Below are positions 1-6,641 of a stretch of DNA of 12,499 bases, piece after piece (position 1 is the stretch's first letter; each line of letters opens with the position of its first letter). Source of the DNA: Eubacterium sp. CAG:248 (GTDB taxonomy: Bacteria > Bacillota > Clostridia > Lachnospirales > Lachnospiraceae). A program made the translations under genes and the position numbers. The notes under the pieces are model-generated. The model did not search any database and was not told the DNA's origin. It saw nothing but the letters and a program-made list of their open reading frames with translations. The stretch spans positions 1-12,499 of the forward strand of contig FR886148.1 in NCBI GenBank assembly GCA_000436475.1, given 5' to 3'.

Positions 1-32
1 ACCAACTAATATTCAATTAAACAACAATTATC
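1..32. repeat. Left copy of a 32-bp terminal inverted repeat
   Basis: Bases 1-32 (beginning ACCAACTAATATTCAATTAA) are the exact reverse complement of bases 12468-12499. The match stops at base 33, where the two copies differ. The copy includes the metG stop codon (28-30) and two bases of the last sense codon. It has no GC-rich stem of its own, so it does not look like an intrinsic terminator. What it is remains unknown: recombination site, end of a dispersed element, or assembly junction. Confidence 0.9.
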
Positions 33-2034
33 CTATCTCGCTTCCAGCCACGATATCCTTATCTACTGTCATAACTGAAAGATTATCCTTATCATCCATG
101 GCTGCAAGTATCATACCCTGCGATTCAACACCACATATCTTACGTGGAGCAAGGTTTGTTACTACTGCAACCTTCTTTCCAACCATCTCTTCTGGCTTAT
201 AATACTGTGATATTCCAGATACTATCTGGCGCACTTCATCACCTACACGAATCTGAGAGCAAAGAAGCTTCTTAGCCTTCTTTACTGGTTCACACTTAAG
301 CACTTCTCCAACCTGAATCTGTATCTTTGAGAAATCATCATATGTTATCTCTGGTTTTTTCTCAACTACTGGATACTCTGTAGCTCCGTTAGCCTTTCTC
401 TGAGCCTCCTGAAGCTTCTCAACCTCTTCCATAACTACATTTATATCAAGTCTTGCAAAGAGAATCTCTGGCTTATCTGTAACCTTTTCTCCTGACTTTC
501 TAAGTCCGAACTTATCAAGGTCATCAAAATCTCTTTCACCCTCTGATGGGTCAGCTGGATAAAGCTGCTTTAATATACTTTCAGTTGTGTTTGGCATAAA
601 TGACTTAAGAAGATTAGCACCGATAGTAATACTCTCAACAAGGTTGTAAAGTACCTCTTCAAGTCTTTCCTTCTTAGACTCATCCTTGGCAAGCGCCCAA
701 GGCATAGTTTCATCTATATACTTATTGCATCTCTTAAATAAAGAAAATACCTCAGTCATGGCATCTGCAACATGAAGTGTAGACATTTTTTCCTGAACCT
801 TATCTCTTGTTGCTGTTACAACAGCCTTAAGATCAGCATCAAAGTCGAGACTTGCGCCATTTTCATCAACACCGGCACCCTCACTTGTAACGCCAGTCTT
901 GTTTACTACTCCGCCAAAGTACTTGTTAGACATGGCGATAGTTCTGTTAACAAGATTTCCAAGTGTATTGGCAAGATCTGAGTTCATACGCTCAACTAAA
1001 AGCTCCCATGATATAACACCATCATTTTCAAATGGCATTTCGTGAAGAACGAAGTATCTTACGGCATCAACACCAAACATATCTACAAGGTCATCTGCAT
1101 ATATAACATTTCCCTTAGACTTACTCATCTTGCCATCATTCTGTAAAAGCCATGGATGACCAAATACCTGCTTAGGAAGTGGTTCGCCAAGTGCCATAAG
1201 GAATATTGGCCAGTATATAGTATGAAATCTGATAATATCCTTTCCGATAAGGTGAAGGTCTGCAGGCCAGAACTTCTTGTACTGCTCAGAAGAGTTGCCG
1301 TCAGCATCATAACCGATACCAGTAATATAGTTAGTAAGCGCATCAAGCCATACATACACTACATGCTTGTCATCAAAATCAACTGGAATTCCCCACTTAA
1401 ATGATGTTCTTGATACACATAAATCCTGAAGTCCCGGAAGAAGGAAGTTGTTCATCATCTCATTCTTTCTTGATACAGGCTGTATGAATTCTGGATGAGT
1501 GTTAATATGCTCAATAAGTCTGTTTGCATACTTGCTCATTTTGAAGAAATAAGCTTCTTCCTTTGCTGGTTTAACTTCACGTCCACAGTCCGGACATTTG
1601 CCATCAACAAGCTGTGACTCTGTCCAGAAGGATTCACAAGGTGTGCAATACATACCTTCATATGAGCCTTTGTATATATCTCCCTGATCATATAGCTTCT
1701 TGAATATCTTCTGTACCTGTTTTTCATGATAATCATCAGTTGTTCTTATGAACTTATCATATGATGTATTCATAAGATCCCATATTCTCTTAATCTCTGC
1801 TGATGTCTTATCAACAAACTCCTTAGGTGTGATTCCTGCTTCTTCTGCTTTTAGCTCAATCTTCTGACCATGCTCATCAGTACCAGTCTGGAAGAACACA
1901 TCATATCCCTCCTGACGTCTGAATCTTGCGATACTGTCAGCAAGTACTATCTCATAGGTATTGCCAATATGTGGCTTGCCTGATGTATATGCAATAGCTG
2001 TTGTCATATAAAATGGACCCTTACTCTGTGGCAT
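28..2034 (-). CDS. metG: Methionyl-tRNA synthetase (MetG)
   Basis: Class I aminoacyl-tRNA synthetase that charges tRNA-Met with methionine, including the initiator, in the cytoplasm. Numbered from the preferred start (668 aa), the HIGH-like signature is H-I-G-N at 22-25. A four-cysteine zinc knuckle has CxxC pairs at about 130/133 and 147/150, and the KMSKS loop is at 302-306. An anticodon-binding helical region follows, and a C-terminal EMAP/Trbp111-type tRNA-binding domain runs from about 565 to the end, so this is the long dimerising form of MetG. An upstream in-frame ATG exists at 2049, but GGAGG at 2043-2047 sits eight bases before the ATG at 2034, which I therefore prefer. The gene has its own promoter (2106-2134). 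The leader is only about 65 nt, too short for a T-box. The stop codon lies inside the terminal repeat, and any terminator is outside the window. Confidence 0.97.
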   Translation of the reverse strand: MPQSKGPFYMTTAIAYTSGKPHIGNTYEIVLADSIARFRRQEGYDVFFQTGTDEHGQKIELKAEEAGITPKEFVDKTSAEIKRIWDLMNTSYDKFIRTTDDYHEKQVQKIFKKLYDQGDIYKGSYEGMYCTPCESFWTESQLVDGKCPDCGREVKPAKEEAYFFKMSKYANRLIEHINTHPEFIQPVSRKNEMMNNFLLPGLQDLCVSRTSFKWGIPVDFDDKHVVYVWLDALTNYITGIGYDADGNSSEQYKKFWPADLHLIGKDIIRFHTIYWPIFLMALGEPLPKQVFGHPWLLQNDGKMSKSKGNVIYADDLVDMFGVDAVRYFVLHEMPFENDGVISWELLVERMNSDLANTLGNLVNRTIAMSNKYFGGVVNKTGVTSEGAGVDENGASLDFDADLKAVVTATRDKVQEKMSTLHVADAMTEVFSLFKRCNKYIDETMPWALAKDESKKERLEEVLYNLVESITIGANLLKSFMPNTTESILKQLYPADPSEGERDFDDLDKFGLRKSGEKVTDKPEILFARLDINVVMEEVEKLQEAQRKANGATEYPVVEKKPEITYDDFSKIQIQVGEVLKCEPVKKAKKLLCSQIRVGDEVRQIVSGISQYYKPEEMVGKKVAVVTNLAPRKICGVESQGMILAAMDDKDNLSVMTVDKDIVAGSEIG

Positions 2035-2105
2035 ATCTATAACCTCCATTTTCCTTGTTTTCTCTAATTAATCCTGATTATTTGTACAGGTTTTCCAATC
2101 ATTTA

Positions 2106-2134
2106 ATGATAGTTAACTTTTGATGATATGTCAA
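2106..2134 (-). promoter_or_regulatory. Promoter of metG (sigma-A type)
   Basis: On the minus strand, a perfect -35 TTGACA (2129-2134) and a -10 TATCAT (2106-2111) are separated by exactly 17 bases. Transcription would start near 2099, about 65 nt before the preferred metG start. Confidence 0.8.
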
Positions 2135-2140
2135 GTTTTG

Positions 2141-2210
2141 CAAATCCCTAAAAATTCTGTGTATACAAATCCCTAAATTTTGTGTATGCAAATTCCTAAA
2201 ATTCTGTGGC
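2141..2210. repeat. Three tandem ~24-bp repeats upstream of the metG -35 box
   Basis: Three head-to-tail copies of a CAAATYCCTAAA..TTNTGTG unit lie at 2141-2165, 2166-2188 and 2189-2210. The period of 23-25 bp is roughly two helical turns. The array begins six bases beyond the metG -35 box, where an activator or upstream-element array would sit. Any regulatory role is inference. Confidence 0.7.
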
Positions 2211-2465
2211 TTTTGACCACGACATCTTATAATGTTATGATATGAATAATCATCCTTTGACATTCCAGCACTTATATTGACATATAATATAACATGCCTC
2301 AATATGAGCATAAAAGTGGGATGATAATCCAACGATGTGCGAATGGCGGGTGCTATGTACCCGTGACACATGTTTAGCACGGACCGAAGCGAAGCTAAGA
2401 CGTGTGAGTGCGTAGCACAAAACAACCTGTATATATCAAAATCGGGGGCTTTTGACCACGACATC
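2208..2465. repeat. Direct repeat pair GGCTTTTGACCACGACATC
   Basis: An exact 19-base sequence occurs at 2208-2226 and again at 2447-2465. Each copy is followed by a similar ATAATGT...GATAT stretch, so similarity runs for roughly 35 bases. The 239-bp spacing encloses the hairpin-forming element at 2338-2421. The arrangement could be a duplication scar or the flanks of an inserted element. No gene is visible between the copies; a minus-strand open frame here has no ribosome binding site or recognisable protein. Confidence 0.7.
2338..2421. repeat. Hairpin-rich intergenic element with GTGCG-AGCAC motif
   Basis: GC-richer than its surroundings and full of short inverted repeats. GTGCTA at 2350-2355 can pair with TAGCAC at 2375-2380, CGGGT (2347-2351) alternatively with ACCCG (2359-2363), and TTAGC (2374-2378) with GCTAA (2394-2398). 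GTGC-GTA-GCAC lies at 2408-2418. The last motif recurs as GTGC-GAA-GCAC at 2628-2638, followed by ACAAA in both cases. It looks like a dispersed palindromic intergenic repeat, though I cannot name a family. Confidence 0.45.
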
Positions 2466-2511
2466 ATAATGTACAGATATATAAAAATCACCAAAATCGT
2501 TAAAATAGACT

Positions 2512-2590
2512 TAAAAGCCGGTGGAATATATGAAAAATCCGCCTGATATCAACTTTATACCAGCTTTCCATATGCGGGATTTTTGTGTCC
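2512..2590 (+). terminator. Terminator-like or attenuator-like hairpin in the DUF885 gene leader
   Basis: AAAAATCCGC at 2533-2542 pairs with GCGGGATTTTT at 2574-2584 with one bulged G, giving a GC-based stem with a T tail on the plus strand. The loop is about 31 nt. An alternative pairing of GGTGGA (2519-2524) with TCCGCC (2538-2543, one G-U) would use up the 5' arm. The structure lies about 100 nt upstream of the lipoprotein start, so it could attenuate that gene or be a terminator relic. I see no convincing promoter upstream. Confidence 0.4.
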
Positions 2591-2683
2591 GCGCACACCT
2601 GACACAAACCCGATACGCCCTAAAAACGTGCGAAGCACAAACTTGAGATGCGCAAAGAAGCAGCGCAAGAATGGAGGATTATT

Positions 2684-4525
2684 ATGTTTAAAACATTCAA
2701 AAAAACAATTAGTCTTGCAATGTCTTTAATCCTGTCAGCTGCAAGTATATCACTTTACGGCTGCAGTACACAGGATATACGCAATATAACAGAAAAAAAC
2801 GGCTCTTCAATAACACAGGAATACTCCTATAGCCAGACAGACAACACCGCCTTTAACGAATATACTGATAACTTATTTTGCGAAATAGTAACCGATGATA
2901 CTCTTTCTCTTCACACATTGCTTGAACATCCAGAGAACTATGGGATTAACGATTATAATATTACTCTCGGAAGAATCGACACAGAATCTCTTTATGATAC
3001 GTCTGATATAACACAATATATAACTGAACTTAAAGCCTTTGACAAAAACTCCCTGTCACAAACCCAGGCTGTAACTTATGATTATCTTCTTTCTTATCTT
3101 GAATCACGCCTGTGTTATAGTGACCTCGACCTGTATGGCTCACAGCTCACTCCGACAATAGGCATGCAGATAGAGCTTCCTCTTATATTTTCTGAATACT
3201 CATTCCTTGAGCAAAAGGATGTCGAGGAATATCTTGAATTACTATGTGATGTTGATGGTTATTTTGAAAATATGCTTGAATACGAAAGACTGCGTGCAGA
3301 CAAGGGCTTCACTCTCAAAGACTCCTTACTTGAGGATGTCATAAGCTCATGCCAGTCAGTTATAGATTCCATAAAACAGGAGAATTCTACTAACCGTCTT
3401 TTTATAGATGATTTTAATTCACGCATCGATGCTCTTGACTTTATATCTGACAGTGACCGACAGGACTATAAAAAACGTAATATAGAAGCTGTACAAAAGC
3501 ACGTAATACCGGGCTATGAAGCATTAAGAGACGGTCTTACCCTGCTAAAAGGAACATGCCGTTATCAAGATGGAATAAGCAGCTATCCTGATGGTCAGAG
3601 GTACTTTGAAGGTCTTCTTGAGCAGACACTTGGATGGAGCAAATCTATTGATGAATACTCTTCCCTTCTTGAAAGCTATATGAGAAACTATCTGATCGTC
3701 ATGAGAAAGCTCATACAAAAAAATCCTTCTCTCACCGATGCTTTCAGTTCTTATTCCTTTGGCACTTCCAACCCACAGGATATTATAGAAGAGCTTAAGC
3801 AGAAAATGTCTGATGACTATCCTGCCCTTGATGATATTGACTATTCGATCAAATACGTGTCAGAAGCACTTTGTGATTATGCAAGTCCTGCCATGTACTT
3901 TATGCCACAGCTTGATAACCCTGATATCAACTCCATATACATCAACAAAACTGGCACAACAGACAGTTATATATATCCAACACTTGCACATGAGGGTTAT
4001 CCTGGCCATATGTATCAGACACAGTACTTTCTTAAAACTAACCCATGTCTTATCCGTTCACTTATAAAACCAGGCGGCTATGTAGAAGGCTGGGCTTCGT
4101 ATATAGAAGTACATTCATACGAATATGGCAAAGAAATCCCCGAACTAAACACACTCGCAAAATGCAACTACGCATTAATACTTTGTCTGCATGCCATGGG
4201 TGATATAGGTGTCAACTACTATGGGTGGGATGAGGCCCGTCTTTCCTCATTCTTAAGCAACTGGGGCTACTCTGATGTGGACACTGCACATTCCATTTAT
4301 ACAGCACTTATTGCAAATCCTGGCAACTACTGTAAATATGTACTTGGATTTATAGGCTTTGAAGAACTAAAAAAACAGGCCCAGAATGACCTTGGCAGCA
4401 ACTTTTCTTTAAAAGAATTCCACCGTTACATTCTTGAAATGGGACCTGTCCAGTTCGATATTCTGTTTTCTTATCTTAAGCAGTGGGAAAACAGCCTAGT
4501 AGTAGTATCTTCCAGGGCAGCATAA
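2684..4525 (+). CDS. DUF885 family lipoprotein, predicted zinc metallopeptidase
   Basis: A 613-aa predicted surface lipoprotein. A basic N-terminus and hydrophobic core are followed by the lipobox L-Y-G-C, with Cys27 as the expected lipidated residue. The body matches the DUF885 (PF05960) family as I know it. H-E-G-Y-P-G-H at 436-442 resembles a zinc-binding HExxH-like signature, and E-G-W-A-S-Y begins at 468, where a further glutamate ligand would be expected. Hydrolysis of peptides outside the membrane is inferred from these motifs; substrate is unknown. An earlier in-frame ATG at 2648 has no ribosome binding site. The ATG at 2684 follows GGAGG (2673-2677) by six bases and gives a proper signal peptide. 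The last 30 bases overlap the convergent J-domain gene, leaving no room for a terminator between them. Confidence 0.88.
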   Translation: MFKTFKKTISLAMSLILSAASISLYGCSTQDIRNITEKNGSSITQEYSYSQTDNTAFNEYTDNLFCEIVTDDTLSLHTLLEHPENYGINDYNITLGRIDTESLYDTSDITQYITELKAFDKNSLSQTQAVTYDYLLSYLESRLCYSDLDLYGSQLTPTIGMQIELPLIFSEYSFLEQKDVEEYLELLCDVDGYFENMLEYERLRADKGFTLKDSLLEDVISSCQSVIDSIKQENSTNRLFIDDFNSRIDALDFISDSDRQDYKKRNIEAVQKHVIPGYEALRDGLTLLKGTCRYQDGISSYPDGQRYFEGLLEQTLGWSKSIDEYSSLLESYMRNYLIVMRKLIQKNPSLTDAFSSYSFGTSNPQDIIEELKQKMSDDYPALDDIDYSIKYVSEALCDYASPAMYFMPQLDNPDINSIYINKTGTTDSYIYPTLAHEGYPGHMYQTQYFLKTNPCLIRSLIKPGGYVEGWASYIEVHSYEYGKEIPELNTLAKCNYALILCLHAMGDIGVNYYGWDEARLSSFLSNWGYSDVDTAHSIYTALIANPGNYCKYVLGFIGFEELKKQAQNDLGSNFSLKEFHRYILEMGPVQFDILFSYLKQWENSLVVVSSRAA

Positions 4526-5272
4526 TCCACCACCGCCAAGACAACAGTTGCAGGCAAGATTAAGGACTATCAGTTTCATGCACCAGCTTCCCATGCTGCT
4601 GCCTGGATTCTGATATGTCTGCTGTCTTCCTGTATACCACTCACCACCGCTGTTCATCCGCTGGTAGAACATCCTATACTGCATATTATCAGGAGCAAGT
4701 TCAACAGCCCTCCTTGCATGTTCCATGGCAGTCGCCTGATTGCCTTTTCCTGCATTGGCCTGGGCACTGTAATAATACCATCTTGCATCTCTGTCCTCCA
4801 TGCTGTTAAGAACATTAAGTGCTTCGTCAAAGCTTCCATTGTTTATATAGTTAGCTGCGGCTCTAAGATGTATGGTAGTCTGGTCGTTCCCATTCATGTC
4901 AGAGGCACCATTGGCATTTCCGCCTCCTCCATAATATCCGCCAAAACCAAATGGTCCATATCCCCAGAAATCTCCACCAAAGTTACCGTAACCGCCATTC
5001 TGGTTGTTATTCTGATAATCACCATCATAGCCATAACTTCCTGTACCGCCGCGGTTCTGACTGTAGGATGATGTATAGCCACCTTCCTTTTCTTTCATTA
5101 TCTGGTTATATGCCTGCTGTACAGTCTTAAACATTTCCTCAGCCTTATCCTTGTTTGGATTATTGATGTTGGCATCCGGATGATATTTTCTGCTTAATGT
5201 TCTGTATGCCTTTTTTATTTCTTCGTCCGAAGCATCCCTTGACACTCCCAATACTGAATACGGATCAGTCAT
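4496..5272 (-). CDS. J-domain (DnaJ-like) protein with TPR-like repeats and a Cys-rich tail
   Basis: A 258-aa protein. Residues 1 to about 62 form a J domain with the invariant H-P-D at 31-33, the part that stimulates DnaK/Hsp70 ATPase. A Gly/Tyr/Asn-rich low-complexity linker follows (about 64-128). Residues 132-206 look like TPR helices (tandem A-L and A-..-A patterns ending in V-E-L-A-P-D-N). The tail has six cysteines from 231 to 252 around a hydrophobic stretch. It lacks the zinc-finger and C-terminal substrate domains of DnaJ proper, so it is a specialised co-chaperone, not dnaJ. A longer frame begins at 5314, but GGAGG (5277-5281) places the start at 5272. It follows the DUF5685 gene by 58 bases, probably in one operon. 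Its end overlaps the DUF885 gene by 30 bases. Confidence 0.88.
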   Translation of the reverse strand: MTDPYSVLGVSRDASDEEIKKAYRTLSRKYHPDANINNPNKDKAEEMFKTVQQAYNQIMKEKEGGYTSSYSQNRGGTGSYGYDGDYQNNNQNGGYGNFGGDFWGYGPFGFGGYYGGGGNANGASDMNGNDQTTIHLRAAANYINNGSFDEALNVLNSMEDRDARWYYYSAQANAGKGNQATAMEHARRAVELAPDNMQYRMFYQRMNSGGEWYTGRQQTYQNPGSSMGSWCMKLIVLNLACNCCLGGGGLCCPGRYYY

Positions 5273-5317
5273 AATTCCTCCAATATATATTTTATATAGT
5301 CTATCCTCTGCCATAGC

Positions 5318-5333
5318 TAACTAAGCTTAGTTA
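5318..5333. repeat. 16-bp perfect palindrome at the DUF5685 stop codon
   Basis: TAACTAAGCTTAGTTA is its own reverse complement and includes the stop codon of the DUF5685 gene (5331-5333). It lies in the 58-base gap before the J-domain gene. There is no T tail, so a terminator is unlikely. A protein-binding or mRNA-processing site is possible but unproven. Confidence 0.6.
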
Positions 5334-6200
5334 ATATGTTTTACCAGGATTTTCACTTTGACTTTCATTTTTTGTTTTCAATTCTCTTTTATTCCTGCAC
5401 AGCTCGAATCTTGTCCATACTCCTGAATATATTATGTTTCGTAAAAGATTAGCATTTTCTATGACAGGAAGCCTCTCAAAGGCTGCTGCACACTGTGCCA
5501 TAAGTGATTTTAATATATTTTCAACAAAGGCATCATAATCAGGTCTTTGTGAATACGCCCTGAGTCCATTATATCTGCCCTTTTTATTATCCTCTTCAAG
5601 ATCCTCATATGCATCTAATATATATATGAACCTTCCAAGTGCGCCGCCTGTCTTGATAAGTGTATCTTTCCACTCATCATCTTTCATAAGCAATATCTGT
5701 GACATTATAATCCCAAACTGCTCCGCAGGCATATCAACATTTCCCTCGCCTGCCTTTTCAAGCCCGCTTATTTTATCCAGTGCTTTTTTTATAATATCAG
5801 CTTTTTCAGGATATGCTGCCTCTATACGCTTTACTTTACCTGACAATGTATCTGCAAGCACCTTCCTTGTGACTTTCTTTTCATCATTCCAGTCGTCTAT
5901 GCATTTGTAATATGTCATAAGCACATTCATATCTGCCACATAGCCTGATATATCATTCCTGCTGACTGGATGTCTGTGTAGTGGATGTGCTATGCATCTT
6001 GTCTCATACTTTCTTGTTTCCGGCTCATATAAGCCAGTAAGAAGCAGAAGAAGAAATGTCATATCATAGCTTATGCATAACTGTCCGTTAACCCCATACC
6101 GCTCTTTAAGTTCATCACATAGTCCACAATAATATGAACGGTATACATCATATTCTTTAATCTTAAGCTCTGGCTTGTTTACTACAACATATCCGTACAC
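5331..6200 (-). CDS. DUF5685 family protein, function unknown
   Basis: A 289-aa largely helical soluble protein that I recognise as DUF5685 from its opening Y-G-Y-V-V-V-N-K-P-E-L-K and the Y-C-G-L-C motif (Cys25, Cys28). Further conserved-looking residues are C69-x-x-H72, D-D-W-N-D at 102-106 and D-A-Y-E-D at 196-200. The two aspartate motifs recall the DDxxD/DxxED pairs of squalene and phytoene synthases (see findings); no activity is established. The codon at 6206 is GTG and another GTG lies at 6200. AGGGAG (6210-6215) is three bases from the first and nine from the second, and the second gives the usual family start (M-x-G-Y-V), so I chose 6200. It is upstream of the J-domain gene in a probable operon. 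Confidence 0.85.
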   Translation of the reverse strand: MYGYVVVNKPELKIKEYDVYRSYYCGLCDELKERYGVNGQLCISYDMTFLLLLLTGLYEPETRKYETRCIAHPLHRHPVSRNDISGYVADMNVLMTYYKCIDDWNDEKKVTRKVLADTLSGKVKRIEAAYPEKADIIKKALDKISGLEKAGEGNVDMPAEQFGIIMSQILLMKDDEWKDTLIKTGGALGRFIYILDAYEDLEEDNKKGRYNGLRAYSQRPDYDAFVENILKSLMAQCAAAFERLPVIENANLLRNIIYSGVWTRFELCRNKRELKTKNESQSENPGKTY

Positions 6201-6260
6201 TGGCACTATCTCCCTATCTTGTTAAGTCTGAGGCTTCTGTTATAAAAATATAGCAGCATA

Positions 6261-6302
6261 AAAACGAAAGCATATATCTGTACACAACAAATACTGCTTT
6301 CG
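6261..6302 (-). terminator. Intrinsic terminator after the small acidic ORF
   Basis: Read on the minus strand, an 8-bp perfect stem (CGAAAGCA/TGCTTTCG, 6295-6302 with 6265-6272) with a 22-base loop is followed by TTTT (6261-6264). It lies between the small ORF (ends 6372) and the DUF5685 gene (starts 6200), separating the two minus-strand transcription units. The long loop makes it weaker than a textbook terminator. Confidence 0.6.
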
Positions 6303-6371
6303 CTTATCATATAACATATTTAAAACTCACGTCAATCAATGCCTGAAAGATTAATAAATCTTTTAGATTAT

Positions 6372-6593
6372 TTAGAAATACTGGTCACGGTAATCCGTCC
6401 CCCATATAAGAAAATCCTCATAATCTGCCAGGGAATTAAATCTCATCTCATCTGTATACACATCTTGACCACTGTCAGAAGCTTTATCTGCTTCAACATC
6501 ATAAGTTTTTCTGTGAGGAAATGTATACTTGTGTATATCTGTTCCATCATAACCTTCACAATCATAACCTTCACCATCATACTCTGGGTACAC
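6372..6593 (-). CDS. Small acidic Tyr/Asp-rich protein, unrecognised
   Basis: A 73-aa frame rich in Asp, Glu and Tyr with no recognised domain, signal peptide or membrane segment. It opens with three five-residue repeats (Y-D-G-E-G, Y-D-C-E-G, Y-D-G-T-D; 6537-6581) and ends in an aromatic tail. The frame extends to an ATG at 6608, but GGAGGTGAT (6598-6606), fully complementary to the 16S 3' end, lies eight bases before a GTG at 6593, which I take as the start. An ATG overlapping that GTG in another frame would give a 43-residue product and is less likely. It follows the C39-like peptidase ORF by 48 bases and precedes a terminator, so it is probably the last gene of that operon. Function unknown; a substrate, partner or inhibitor of the peptidase would be a guess. 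Confidence 0.55.
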   Translation of the reverse strand: MYPEYDGEGYDCEGYDGTDIHKYTFPHRKTYDVEADKASDSGQDVYTDEMRFNSLADYEDFLIWGTDYRDQYF

Positions 6594-6641
6594 ATTAATC
6601 ACCTCCATAATGGAAGTATCCCCTTTGTGTGATGATTTATT

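Noticed and set aside
2099..2494. 131-codon open frame on the minus strand upstream of metG
   Set aside because: It runs through the metG promoter, the tandem repeats and the palindromic element, has no ribosome binding site, and the translation resembles no protein I know.
6346..6363. AAAGATT/AATCTTT stem just after the small acidic ORF
   Set aside because: A/T-only apart from one pair per arm and with no T run after it in the gene's direction; the stem at 6261-6302 is the better terminator.
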